From positions 7,998,001-8,062,000 of the forward strand of contig NZ_CP109149.1 of assembly GCF_035920345.1 (NCBI RefSeq): DNA of 64,000 nucleotides, given 5' to 3'. The notes beneath the pieces are model-generated. The model was given only the letters and a program-made list of their open reading frames with translations. It had not been told where the DNA came from and searched no databases. This document shows, in pieces, positions 1-7,879 of the stretch. The translations under genes and the position numbers were made by a program. Each line of letters starts with the position of its first letter. Position 1 is the first letter of the stretch. The DNA comes from Nocardia vinacea. Lineage in GTDB: Bacteria > Actinomycetota > Actinomycetes > Mycobacteriales > Mycobacteriaceae.

Positions 1-98
1 TCGACACGACCGAGATCGACCGTTTCGCCACCATCTGGCAGCGCTGCATCACCGCAGTCGCCGCCGCCATACCAAGCGCAACTCCGGGAGAACGATGA
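1..98 (+). CDS. C-terminal end of a probable TetR-type regulator (partial)
   Basis: An open frame enters from the left edge (codons begin at base 3) and ends at TGA 96-98, overlapping the next ATG as ATGA. The 31 visible residues include FATIWQRCITAVAAAI, which fits the last helix of a TetR ligand-binding domain. Regulators of this type often precede DrrA/DrrB exporters, and the 4-base overlap indicates translation coupled to the exporter genes. No DNA-binding domain is visible, so the family call is an inference; it could be any short helical protein. Confidence 0.5.
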   Translation, partial: DTTEIDRFATIWQRCITAVAAAIPSATPGER

Positions 99-1051
99 AC
101 GCGATCGAAAACGCCATCGTGGTCGAGGACGTCCGCAAGTCCTTCGGCGACGTCCACGCCGTGCGCGGCCTGACCTTCTCGGCGCCGGCCGGAAGTGTGC
201 TGGGCGTCCTCGGCCCGAACGGCGCGGGCAAGACCACCATGGTCTCCATCCTGTCCACGCTGACCAAGCCCGATGCCGGCCGCGCCCTGGTCGCGGGATA
301 CGACGTCGTACGCGAGGCCGCGGACGTGCGGGCATCCATCATGCTCACCGGCCAGTATGCGGCGCTCGACGAGGTGCTGACCGGCCGGGAGAACCTCGTC
401 CTGTTCGGCCGCCTGATGGGTCTGCGTCCGAAACAGGCCAAGGTCCGTGCCACCGAACTGCTCGAACAGTTCGATCTCACCGAGGCGGCCGATCGCCGCG
501 TCGGCGGCTACTCCGGTGGTATGCGCAGACGCATCGATATCGCCTGCGGACTGGTGCGCCCACCCAAGGTCGTCTTCCTCGACGAACCCACCACCGGCCT
601 GGATCCGGTGAGCAGACAGGGCGTTTGGTCGCTGGTGCGCTCGCTCGAGGAACAGGGCGTGACGATCCTGCTCACCACGCAGTACCTCGAGGAGGCGGAT
701 GCGTTGAGCGACAACATCATCGTCATCGACAAGGGCCGGGTCATCGCCGAGGGCACCGCGGACGAACTCAAGGCCCGCTCGGGTTCGAGCTACTGCGAGG
801 TCGTTCCGGTCGACGCGGGTGACGTGCCCGCCGTGGTCACCGCGCTGGACGGACTCGGCACGGTCACCGTCGCCGAATCCAAGGACCGGGTGTCGCTGCC
901 CGCTCCCGACGGTGCCGCCACGCTGGCCGAGGCGCTGCGCCGCATTACCGAGGCCGGTATCGAACTCATCGACATCGCCCTGCGCAGACCGTCCCTCGAC
1001 GAGGTCTTCATCAAGCTCACCACCGACGAACCGGGGTTGGTGACCGCATGA
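95..1051 (+). CDS. DrrA-type ABC exporter ATPase
   Basis: This 318-aa protein is the nucleotide-binding subunit of an ABC-2 exporter of the daunorubicin-resistance (DrrA) type, which powers efflux through membrane partners. Walker A GPNGAGKTT is at residues 40-48. A signature YSGGMRRRIDIA and Walker B VVFLDEPTTGLDP follow, then a C-terminal extension ending DEVFIKLT, typical of DrrA and longer than a bare ATPase. The ATG overlaps the preceding stop and the gene's own TGA overlaps the next ATG, so it sits in a translationally coupled operon with two permeases. The substrate cannot be read from sequence; a drug, lipid or secondary metabolite is possible. Confidence 0.93.
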   Translation: MNAIENAIVVEDVRKSFGDVHAVRGLTFSAPAGSVLGVLGPNGAGKTTMVSILSTLTKPDAGRALVAGYDVVREAADVRASIMLTGQYAALDEVLTGRENLVLFGRLMGLRPKQAKVRATELLEQFDLTEAADRRVGGYSGGMRRRIDIACGLVRPPKVVFLDEPTTGLDPVSRQGVWSLVRSLEEQGVTILLTTQYLEEADALSDNIIVIDKGRVIAEGTADELKARSGSSYCEVVPVDAGDVPAVVTALDGLGTVTVAESKDRVSLPAPDGAATLAEALRRITEAGIELIDIALRRPSLDEVFIKLTTDEPGLVTA

Positions 1052-1812
1052 CCGAATCAGTCACAATTCCCGCCGGAATGCAGTGGACCGCGCTGAGCGG
1101 TCGCACCGTGCGCGCGGCGGTCCGCGAGGGTGATCTGCCCTTCGGTTTCGTCGCGCCGATGATCTTCTTCGTCTGTTTCTATGTCCCGCTGCGCAAGTCG
1201 ATGGAGCAGACCGGTGCGGACTACGCCCAGTACCTGCTGCCGGTGATCGTCCTGCAGGGCATGTTCTTCACCGCCATGTCGGCGGCCGACCGCGCCGCCC
1301 GAGACACTTTCAGCGGCATGGGAACTCGCATGCGGTCCATGCCGGTCAAATCGTGGGTACCGCTGGCCGCCCGAATGTCCGCGAATCTGGTTCGCGCGCT
1401 GGCCGGACTCGCTGGAGCGGTGGTCATCGGCACGGCCTTCGGATTCCGATTCCACAGTGGGGCAGCGGCTCTCGTCTTCATCGCATTGTCCCTGGCCTTC
1501 GCCGTTGCACTGGTCATCGGTGCCGACACACTCGGCGTCGCCACGGGTAAGCCGGAAGTCGGCGCGTCCGCACTGCTGGCACCGCAACTGCTGCTCATCA
1601 TGATGTCCACGGGTTTTGTTCCGGCCGAAGGCTTTCCGGGTTGGATCCAGCCCTTTGTTCGCAATCAGCCGGTATCCCAAGCCGCTGCTGCTCTGCGCGA
1701 TCTCGCCAATGGCGAATACACCTCGGCCGTCGCCGTAGCGGTGGCCTGGATTCTCGGCCTGATCGTGGCCTTCACCGCGATCTCGGTCTGGGTGGAAAGG
1801 CGACGGCCGTGA
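1048..1812 (+). CDS. ABC-2 type permease, first of a pair (DrrB-like)
   Basis: The 254-aa membrane protein has about six hydrophobic segments and the ABC-2 permease hallmark near the C-terminus, GFVPAEGFPGWIQPF followed by a conserved QP pair. It starts at ATG 1048, inside the stop of the ATPase gene. The next permease carries the matching motif GFVPVENYPGWLQPV, so the two are paralogues and probably form a heterodimeric channel driven by the upstream ATPase. Substrate unknown. Confidence 0.88.
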   Translation: MTESVTIPAGMQWTALSGRTVRAAVREGDLPFGFVAPMIFFVCFYVPLRKSMEQTGADYAQYLLPVIVLQGMFFTAMSAADRAARDTFSGMGTRMRSMPVKSWVPLAARMSANLVRALAGLAGAVVIGTAFGFRFHSGAAALVFIALSLAFAVALVIGADTLGVATGKPEVGASALLAPQLLLIMMSTGFVPAEGFPGWIQPFVRNQPVSQAAAALRDLANGEYTSAVAVAVAWILGLIVAFTAISVWVERRRP

Positions 1813-2573
1813 AAACACTGATCGACCAGAGCTTCGTCGAAACGGGCCGACTGTTGCGACGCTGGCCGCGCGAACAGGAGGTGCTGACCTCGACCGTGAT
1901 CCTGCCGGTACTGCTGCTGTTGATGTACCAACTGGTGCTCCACAAATTCCTCAGCGCATCCTCCGGCGTGGACGCCATCTACGGTTTCGTCCCGATGATC
2001 GCGGTCACCGGCGCTATGTACGGCGCCATGGGGACCGGCCTTTCGCTCTACGCGGAACGGGAAAGCGGTCTGCTGCGGCGCATTTGGGTGTTGCCGGTGC
2101 ACCGCGCGGCCGGACTGATCGGCAGACTGCTCGCCGAATGCGGACGCACGCTGATCGCGACGATCATCGTGGTCGCCCTCGGCGTCGCGCTCGGATTGCG
2201 CTTCGAGCAGGGCTGGTTGGGTGTGCTCGGTGCGCTCGCCGTTCCAGTGCTGCTGATTCCCGGCTTCGCCACCATGGTGATCACCGTCGGCGTCAGCAAG
2301 GCGGGCGACAAAGTCGTGCAATTGTTCTCGGCACTCGTACTGCTCGGGATGTTCTTCAATTCCGGATTCGTGCCCGTGGAGAACTACCCGGGTTGGTTGC
2401 AGCCGGTGGTGCGCGTCCAGCCGATGAGCTGCGCCATCGAGGCAATGCGCGGCTGCACGATCGGCGGCCCCGTCGCCACTCCGCTGCTGCAGACCATCGG
2501 CTGGTCCGTTGGGCTCGCCCTGGTCTTCGGCGCTTTCGCGGTACGCGGCTACCGCAAGGCCGCGGAGGGCTGA
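1809..2573 (+). CDS. ABC-2 type permease, second of a pair (DrrB-like)
   Basis: The 254-aa integral membrane protein starts at GTG 1809, which overlaps the previous stop as GTGA. A frame open further upstream has no equally good coupling and would add about 56 residues overlapping the first permease gene, so it was not used. The ABC-2 motif GFVPVENYPGWLQPVVR is near the C-terminus. With the preceding ATPase and permease it completes a three-gene exporter. No terminator is evident before the MFS gene, but a dyad at 2605-2640 suggests independent control there. Confidence 0.87.
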   Translation: MKTLIDQSFVETGRLLRRWPREQEVLTSTVILPVLLLLMYQLVLHKFLSASSGVDAIYGFVPMIAVTGAMYGAMGTGLSLYAERESGLLRRIWVLPVHRAAGLIGRLLAECGRTLIATIIVVALGVALGLRFEQGWLGVLGALAVPVLLIPGFATMVITVGVSKAGDKVVQLFSALVLLGMFFNSGFVPVENYPGWLQPVVRVQPMSCAIEAMRGCTIGGPVATPLLQTIGWSVGLALVFGAFAVRGYRKAAEG

Positions 2574-2604
2574 GCGGTCCACTGAGTGGGGCCCCGGCTT
2601 GATA

Positions 2605-2640
2605 GTTACATCGGCTAACTATATAGTTTCCTGAGGTAAC
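2605..2640. promoter_or_regulatory. 36-bp imperfect dyad, candidate repressor operator for the MFS pump
   Basis: A perfect 12-bp palindrome AACTATATAGTT lies at 2617-2628. Outer arms GTTAC (2605-2609) and GTAAC (2636-2640) share the same centre. Overall 14 of 18 positions per half-site match. The site is AT-rich against a GC-rich background and ends 18 bp before the GTG of the MFS gene, as expected for a TetR- or MarR-type operator. Which regulator binds is unknown; the partial regulator at the window start is one candidate. Confidence 0.6.
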
Positions 2641-2658
2641 AATCAGCAAGGGGCTGCC

Positions 2659-4428
2659 GTGACGATTCCATCCGCCGATCTCGATCTGGGTGATGTCCAG
2701 ACCATTCGCCGCCGCCTGCGCTATGACCGGGATCACCCGCACTACAAATGGATCGTCCTGACCAACACCACCATTGGTGTGCTGCTCAGCGCGGTCAATG
2801 CCTCGATAGTGCTGATCTCGCTGCCCGCGATCTTCCGAGGTATCGGACTGAATCCACTGGAAGCGGGCAATGTCGGCTATCTGCTGTGGATGTTGATGGG
2901 CTATCTGCTCGTCACCGCGGTGCTCGTGGTGATGTTCGGCCGGCTCGGCGATATCTTCGGCCGCGTCCGGATCTACAACCTCGGCTTCGCGGTCTTCGCG
3001 GTGACCTCGGTCGCGCTGTCCTTCGATCCGTTCCAGGGTGGTTCGGGCGCGATGTGGATCATCGTCTGGCGTGTGCTGCAGGGCATCGGCGGCGCCATGC
3101 TGACGGCCAATTCGACGGCCATCCTCACCGACGCCTTCCCGGCCAAACAGCGTGGTACCGCACTCGGCATCAATATGGTGGCCGCGGTCGCGGGCTCCTT
3201 CCTCGGACTGATCATCGGCGGCGTGCTCTCGGAATGGGATTGGCGCGCGGTGTTCTGGGTCAGCGTGCCGATCGCCGTGATCGGTTCGATCTGGTCCTAT
3301 CGCTCGCTGCACGAGGTCGGCATGCGCACCAAGGGCAAGGTCGACTGGGCGGGCACCATCACCTTCGGCCTCGGCCTGACCGCACTGCTCACCGGCATCA
3401 CCTACGGCATCCAGCCCCATGGCGGGCACCCCACCGGCTGGTCCAACCCCTGGGTGCTCGGCGCGGTACTCGGCGGCATCGCTTTGCTCGCGGCGTTCTG
3501 CGTGGTGGAGACCAAGGTCGCCGAGCCGATGTTCCATCTGTCGCTGTTCCGCAATCGCGCGTTCGGCCTCGGCAATTTCGCCAATCTGATGGTCTCGATC
3601 GGCCGCGGCGGCATGCAGTTCATGCTGATCATCTGGCTGCAGGGCATCTGGTTGCCGCTGCACGGCTACGACTACGAATCGACGCCGCTGTGGGCCGGTA
3701 TCTATCTATTGCCGCTGACCGTGGGATTCCTTGCCGCCGGACCGGTTTCGGGTTGGCTGTCGGACCGCTACGGATCGCGCGGGTTCACCACCGGCGGCGC
3801 GACACTGGCCGGGCTCACCTTCCTGCTGCTGCTCGTCATCCCGGTCGACTTCAACTACTGGGTGTTCGCCACGATCGTGCTGCTCAACGGCATCGGTTGC
3901 GGACTGTTCTTCTCACCGAACACCGCCGCCATCATGTCGAGCGTGCCCGCGTCCCAGCGCGGTGCGGCCTCCGGCATGCGCGGCACCCTGTTCAACGGCG
4001 GCAATGCGCTGTCGATGGGAATCTTCTTCTCGCTCATGGTCGTCGGCCTCGCCGCGAGCCTGCCTTCGGCACTCGACAGTGGTCTGCGCACCCAGGGCGT
4101 ATCCGCGGGCGCCGCGTCCCAACTCGCCGACCTGCCACCCGTCGCGAGCATGTTCGCCGCCTTCCTCGGTTACAACCCGATCCAGGAATTGCTCGGCCCC
4201 AGTGGCGAATTGGCCAAGCCGGGCGTCAACGCGGACACCCTCACCGGTCAGGAGTTCTTCCCGCATCTGCTCACCGGACCGTTCCACTCGGGTCTGATCG
4301 TGGTGTTCGTCTCGGCCGCCCTGATGATGTTCCTGGCCGCCGCGGCCTCGTACTTCGCGGGCGATAGGTACGTCGAGGAGGAACTGGCCGAACTCGCCGA
4401 GGCCGACGAACTCGTCGCCGCACGCTGA
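2659..4428 (+). CDS. MFS multidrug efflux transporter, DHA2 (EmrB/QacA-like)
   Basis: The 589-aa protein has about 14 hydrophobic segments, the size and topology of DHA2 drug:proton antiporters. Recognisable parts are a motif-A-like FGRLGDIFGR after the second segment, WRVLQGIGGAML, and an antiporter motif-C-like run around SFLGLIIGGVL. A second motif-A-like stretch, SGWLSDRYGSRG, lies in the second half. A long loop between the last helices contains the sequence around NPIQELLGPSGEL. GTG start at 2659 is preceded by AAGGGG about 5 bases upstream. The dyad just upstream suggests drug-responsive repression. It lies close to the DrrAB-type exporter on the same strand, making this a two-pump export region. 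Confidence 0.88.
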   Translation: MTIPSADLDLGDVQTIRRRLRYDRDHPHYKWIVLTNTTIGVLLSAVNASIVLISLPAIFRGIGLNPLEAGNVGYLLWMLMGYLLVTAVLVVMFGRLGDIFGRVRIYNLGFAVFAVTSVALSFDPFQGGSGAMWIIVWRVLQGIGGAMLTANSTAILTDAFPAKQRGTALGINMVAAVAGSFLGLIIGGVLSEWDWRAVFWVSVPIAVIGSIWSYRSLHEVGMRTKGKVDWAGTITFGLGLTALLTGITYGIQPHGGHPTGWSNPWVLGAVLGGIALLAAFCVVETKVAEPMFHLSLFRNRAFGLGNFANLMVSIGRGGMQFMLIIWLQGIWLPLHGYDYESTPLWAGIYLLPLTVGFLAAGPVSGWLSDRYGSRGFTTGGATLAGLTFLLLLVIPVDFNYWVFATIVLLNGIGCGLFFSPNTAAIMSSVPASQRGAASGMRGTLFNGGNALSMGIFFSLMVVGLAASLPSALDSGLRTQGVSAGAASQLADLPPVASMFAAFLGYNPIQELLGPSGELAKPGVNADTLTGQEFFPHLLTGPFHSGLIVVFVSAALMMFLAAAASYFAGDRYVEEELAELAEADELVAAR

Positions 4429-4472
4429 GTCACGGTTGGTGGGTGCCGCGCTCGGACTCTACTGTCGGGGCC

Positions 4473-5498
4473 ATGAACTCGCTGCCGGTCGCGCCCGTGG
4501 TGGTGATCGTCGGATTCGTCGCGGCGATCACCATCGGCCGGTGGTTCCTGGTCGACGAGACCCTCAGCGACCGGCTCATCAATCGCGCACTGGCCTGGGA
4601 TCTGGTCGGTCTGCTCGTCTTCATCTGCGTCGGTAGGCTCGGTCGGGCTCATCTCGCGCTCGACCTGTTCACGATCTTCGGTGCGCTGGCGGTGGCGAAT
4701 GTCTTCGGATTCGCACGATTGCTCGATGGCGGGGACACGCGAACCGCGATGCGGCGGCAGCGCACCTACGACCGGATCGCCGTGGTGGCCGGCGGTGTTG
4801 TGCTGGTCGGCATAGTGGTGGCCCCGCAGCGAGATTGGGGGCTGACCGTCTGGTCACTTACCTCGGTGCCGACCGCATTGTCCGGCGTGCTGATGACGCG
4901 GGCCTGCGTCCGGGAGTTGCGCACCGGGGGGATCACGGCGAAGGAACGACTGACCTACGGCGCACTGCTGATGGTCGCCGGGTATGCGGCGAGCGCGACG
5001 GTGGTCTCGCTCGTGCGGATGGCCACCGGCACTCGACCCGATGAGCAGGGGCCGATCTGGGCGATCGGAATCCCGCTGTGGAATGCGGTGCTGGCTCGGG
5101 CGGAGTTGGATCGGGCCGGGCGCTGCTGTCGCCGACTGCGTCCGTTGTGGCGGGCGCTGACCGATGCCGTACCCGAGGTGGTGTTGGCTCGGCCGAGTAG
5201 TGGCTCCACGTCAGGGCTTTATCGGATGACGATCGAAATACGCGACGCCCTGGTGCAATTGCGGCCGTACGCACCGGATGCCGAGGCGCACACCGATATC
5301 CGCGAATACGCGCGGTGTATCGCGCAGGCCGTGCAGAACAAAGCTGCTGGTGGGTCGCCCGCGACGGCCTCCGGTCGCGCCACTCCGGTCGACCTACGCG
5401 ACCGGACCGATGAACTCAGGTACCTGCTGGCCCTGGCCGCGGAATGGCCGAAGGCCCGCGCGCTGGTGCGTGCGGGCCTCGAATCTCCGGCGCGCTGA
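4473..5498 (+). CDS. Membrane protein with soluble C-terminal half, MAB_1171c/DUF6545-like
   Basis: The 341-aa product has about seven hydrophobic segments in its first 220 residues. A cytoplasmic-looking tail follows, with CCRRLRPLWRALTDAVPE and a later all-helical part. That layout matches actinobacterial proteins named MAB_1171c-family putative transporters (DUF6545); the match is from memory. ATG 4473 was chosen over an earlier in-frame ATG at 4443 because TACTGT lies 7 bases before it, a plausible -10 for a leaderless message. There is no clear Shine-Dalgarno at either start. It ends 2 bases before the convergent siderophore-binding gene. Confidence 0.6.
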   Translation: MNSLPVAPVVVIVGFVAAITIGRWFLVDETLSDRLINRALAWDLVGLLVFICVGRLGRAHLALDLFTIFGALAVANVFGFARLLDGGDTRTAMRRQRTYDRIAVVAGGVVLVGIVVAPQRDWGLTVWSLTSVPTALSGVLMTRACVRELRTGGITAKERLTYGALLMVAGYAASATVVSLVRMATGTRPDEQGPIWAIGIPLWNAVLARAELDRAGRCCRRLRPLWRALTDAVPEVVLARPSSGSTSGLYRMTIEIRDALVQLRPYAPDAEAHTDIREYARCIAQAVQNKAAGGSPATASGRATPVDLRDRTDELRYLLALAAEWPKARALVRAGLESPAR

Positions 5499-5500
5499 AC

Positions 5501-6484
5501 CTATTTCGCCGCGTTGGCGAAGGCGGGCTCCAGCTTGTTCAACAGGTAGGGCACCGACAGCGCGGTCGGCTGGTTCACGGCGCTGATCTCCTGCACCGTG
5601 AGGAAGACCACCGAACCCTTCTGCACCGCGGGCAGCTCGGTGTATCCGGGGAGCTGCCGGTACTTGTCGTCCATACCGGGGGAGTAGCCCGCGAGCAGCA
5701 GATCGGCGGTGAGCTCGTCGACCCGCTCCGGGGACAGCGCCAGCCGGCCCTGATTCGACGGCTGATCGGTGAGGTTCTTCGGAATGCTCAGTCCGAGCTG
5801 GGTGAAGATCTTGCTGGACCCGTCGTTCGGATCGGTCAGCACCATCAGCTGGGCCGGGCTGGCCAACCAGGTGCTCGCGAAGGTCTTGCCCTTCAGGCCC
5901 GGATTGGCCTGGCCGATGGACTCCACCTTCTTGTCCACATCGGCGATCACTCGGGTCGCGTCGTCTTCTTTGTGCAGTACCTTGCCGAGCGTGGTCACCA
6001 GATCCTGCCAGGGCTGGATCGACGCGGAGGTGAGTGCGGGCAGCGTCGGGGCGACCTTGGACAGCTCGTCATAGGTCTTCTGGTCGGCCAGGAATCCGTC
6101 CACCAGAATCAGATCCGGCTCCAGCGCCGCGACCTGCTCGGCGATATTGCCGGTGGTATTCAAGGCCTTCGCCGATTCGAGCGACTTCGGCTCCCACGCC
6201 GGGGTGCTCTTGGATACCGAGGCGACATTGTCGACATAGCCGACCGGGGTCACGCCGAGCGCCAGCGTCGAATCCAGCCACTGATTCCCCAGCGTGACAA
6301 TCTTTTTCGGGGTGCCCTGCACCGTTGTCGTGCCGCGGGCGTGGTTGATGGTGACGGGTGTGCCACCGCCGGACTCCGCGTCATCGCTCGACGACCCACA
6401 GGCGGCAATACCCAGGGTCAGTGCACCGGCCAGCACGGCAACCGCCGCCCGCCTCCAGCCACGAGACGTCCGTACAGACTCCAT
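5501..6484 (-). CDS. Iron-siderophore ABC transporter substrate-binding lipoprotein
   Basis: The 327-aa FecB/FhuD-type protein has an N-terminal Arg-rich signal and a lipobox ending IAAC, lipid Cys at residue 29, so it is probably membrane-anchored outside the cell. The mature part has the periplasmic-binding-protein pattern: KKIVTLGNQWLDSTLALGV, then LEPDLILVDG, and a C-terminal YLLNKLEPAF. ATG at 6484 is preferred over one six codons upstream because AGGAGAGG lies just ahead of it. An IdeR-type box at 6545-6563 lies upstream, implying iron-repressed expression. No permease or ATPase gene is adjacent, so its partners are elsewhere. Confidence 0.9.
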   Translation of the reverse strand: MESVRTSRGWRRAAVAVLAGALTLGIAACGSSSDDAESGGGTPVTINHARGTTTVQGTPKKIVTLGNQWLDSTLALGVTPVGYVDNVASVSKSTPAWEPKSLESAKALNTTGNIAEQVAALEPDLILVDGFLADQKTYDELSKVAPTLPALTSASIQPWQDLVTTLGKVLHKEDDATRVIADVDKKVESIGQANPGLKGKTFASTWLASPAQLMVLTDPNDGSSKIFTQLGLSIPKNLTDQPSNQGRLALSPERVDELTADLLLAGYSPGMDDKYRQLPGYTELPAVQKGSVVFLTVQEISAVNQPTALSVPYLLNKLEPAFANAAK

Positions 6485-6544
6485 CGACACCCTCTCCTTC
6501 ATCGAGGAATTCCCCGACTCGGCTCCCTTCGAGCCCGCAACAGC

Positions 6545-6563
6545 AAAGGTCAGCCTAACCTAC
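6545..6563 (-). promoter_or_regulatory. IdeR/DtxR iron box
   Basis: Read on the minus strand the 19 bases are GTAGGTTAGGCTGACCTTT, matching the mycobacterial IdeR consensus TTAGGTTAGGCTAACCTAA at 15 of 19 positions. It is about 60 bp upstream of the siderophore-binding lipoprotein gene, a normal repressor position. Confidence 0.8.
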
Positions 6564-6625
6564 ATTGATCGCCGCACCATCCCGGCTTGCCGATTGCTGT
6601 CATGTCATCTGTTGTGAACCTATTG

Positions 6626-6651
6626 AACGTACCGCTATCTAGCGGTACGTT
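6626..6651. promoter_or_regulatory. 26-bp perfect dyad in a divergent promoter region, candidate operator
   Basis: Arms AACGTACCGCTA (6626-6637) and TAGCGGTACGTT (6640-6651) are exact reverse complements separated by two bases. The site lies between the iron lipoprotein (minus) and the secreted peptide gene (plus). Its size and the GTACCG/CGGTAC core resemble TetR-family operators. It does not match the iron box, so a second regulator probably acts here. A rho-independent terminator is less likely because the gap is too short for a loop. Confidence 0.6.
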
Positions 6652-6756
6652 AAATGACGTCAATAATGATCCTCTCGTCCGGGAGGCATCGACGTCGAAC
6701 CCGTGAGCACGCGGGTCTTCGCACGACTGACGCATACCGAATTGAGGTTAGTTCCG

Positions 6757-7089
6757 ATGAATCAAAAGAGTTCCGCCGGACGCGTCCGCCCCATGGTCGC
6801 CCGTATCGCCATCACCTCCGTACTGGCCCTGGCCCCGATCGCGGCGGTCGCGGGCCCGGCGCTCGCCGATGCGACCGACACCCAGGGGCCGGCGATCGTG
6901 CAGGTGGATCAGGTCGAGGACATCCACGGCCGGCCCGGCCACCACGGCCACGGCGGCTGGGGTGGTGGCGGCTGGGGTGGTGGCGGTTGGGGTGGCCACC
7001 ACAGTCGGCCCGGTTACCCGAGTTACCCCGGCTACGGGTTCGGCTTGCCCGGCTACTTCCCCCGCCCCTCCACCGGCAGCGCCTTCTGA
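6757..7089 (+). CDS. Small secreted Gly/His/Trp-rich protein
   Basis: A 110-aa exported protein of unknown function. A signal peptide occupies residues 1-37, cleavable after ALA. The mature region carries HGRPGHHGHGG, three GGW-type repeats (GGWGGGG), another HH pair, and a Pro/Tyr/Gly tail (RPGYPSYPGYGFG). ATG 6757 was chosen over an upstream in-frame start at 6703 because GAGG lies 9 bases before it and the signal peptide then starts normally. The His clusters could bind metal, and the gene is divergent from an iron-regulated lipoprotein, but a metal role is only an inference. A strong hairpin terminator follows. Confidence 0.75.
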   Translation: MNQKSSAGRVRPMVARIAITSVLALAPIAAVAGPALADATDTQGPAIVQVDQVEDIHGRPGHHGHGGWGGGGWGGGGWGGHHSRPGYPSYPGYGFGLPGYFPRPSTGSAF

Positions 7090-7140
7090 CCCGAGTCGCC
7101 TCGGCGGCGAAACTCGTTTCACAGAAGCGGTTCCCGTATG

Positions 7141-7170
7141 AATGAGCCCGGCACAGCTGCCGGGCTCATT
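7141..7170 (+). terminator. Rho-independent-type hairpin
   Basis: A perfect 13-bp stem (AATGAGCCCGGCA / TGCCGGGCTCATT) closes a CAGC loop 51 bases after the secreted-peptide gene. The T-tract is weak, as is usual in actinobacteria. Confidence 0.8.
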
Positions 7171-7257
7171 TCACACCCATCCGACGACCGGCATAAGCAG
7201 GTCGATCAGCTGTCGCGGACATGGGCTCCCGATATGGTGAGTGGGTAGGCTTCGGTC

Positions 7258-7839
7258 ATGACGATCGGGCCGCCCGGCCATCTGCCGCATGAGATGACCG
7301 AGGAGCAGTACCGTCTCCTGCCCGAGGACACGGCACGCGAGATCGAGGTCGTGCACGGGCATGTGATCGTCTGCGAGTCGCCGGTACCCGAGCACAATCG
7401 CGTGGCGCGGAGGCTGGCCGGTGCCATGGAGCAGCTGCCGAGTACCGAACCGTGTATTCGAGTCGAGACCGATATCGACGTAGTGCTCTGGCGAGTACCC
7501 AAATTCACGTTCCGGCGGCCGGATGTCACGGTCTATCGGTGCCTTCCGGAGCGGGGTGCGAAACCGGAGGCCGGTGATGCCCTGATCGTCATCGAGGTTT
7601 CCTCGCCATCCACCGCCGCCGAGGACCTGCTCGACAAGAAGGTGCAGTATGCCCGCGCAGGCATCCCGCTCTATCTTGTCGTCGCACTCGATACCAAGTA
7701 CGACATCGAAGAGGTCCGTGAGTTCCGGCTCGACGCCCACGCTGCCGAATACCGCCTGCACCGGTTGCATCGCGACGGATTCGTGCAGCTCGAACACGTC
7801 GTGCTGGGCGAGATCAGCTTCGCCGACCTGGTCCGGTAA
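7258..7839 (+). CDS. Uma2-family (DUF820) restriction-endonuclease-fold protein
   Basis: The 193-aa protein has the typical length of Uma2-family proteins, which share the PD-(D/E)xK nuclease fold but mostly lack a proven function. Visible core pieces are REIEVVHGHVIV, RRPDVTVYR with the PD aspartate, and the ExS..S-type strand IVIEVSSPS. KKVQYARAGIPLYLVV, holding the putative catalytic Lys pair, follows. It stands alone between two hairpins, with no methylase or partner. A frameshifted relative lies at about 13.98-14.46 kb. ATG 7258 is the first in-frame start, with no strong Shine-Dalgarno. Confidence 0.85.
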   Translation: MTIGPPGHLPHEMTEEQYRLLPEDTAREIEVVHGHVIVCESPVPEHNRVARRLAGAMEQLPSTEPCIRVETDIDVVLWRVPKFTFRRPDVTVYRCLPERGAKPEAGDALIVIEVSSPSTAAEDLLDKKVQYARAGIPLYLVVALDTKYDIEEVREFRLDAHAAEYRLHRLHRDGFVQLEHVVLGEISFADLVR

Positions 7840-7841
7840 CT

Positions 7842-7869
7842 AAGCAGCCCGGCGTGGGCCGGGCTGCTT
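7842..7869. terminator. Bidirectional hairpin between convergent genes
   Basis: A perfect 12-bp stem (AAGCAGCCCGGC / GCCGGGCTGCTT) with a GTGG loop lies in the 40-bp gap between the Uma2 gene and the convergent peptidase gene. It can serve both directions. Confidence 0.8.
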
Positions 7870-7879
7870 CGGGCAGGTT

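Noticed and set aside
1641..1808. Longer start for the second ABC permease
   Set aside because: It would overlap the first permease by 170 bases; GTG 1809 fits the GTGA coupling seen across the operon.
2748..4367. 539-aa alternative frame inside the MFS gene
   Set aside because: Arg/His-rich shadow; the other frame has clear transmembrane segments and motifs.
6626..6651. Transcription terminator for the iron lipoprotein or upstream transcript
   Set aside because: The arms are separated by only two bases, it lies in the upstream region of both divergent genes and has no T-tract; operator is a better reading.
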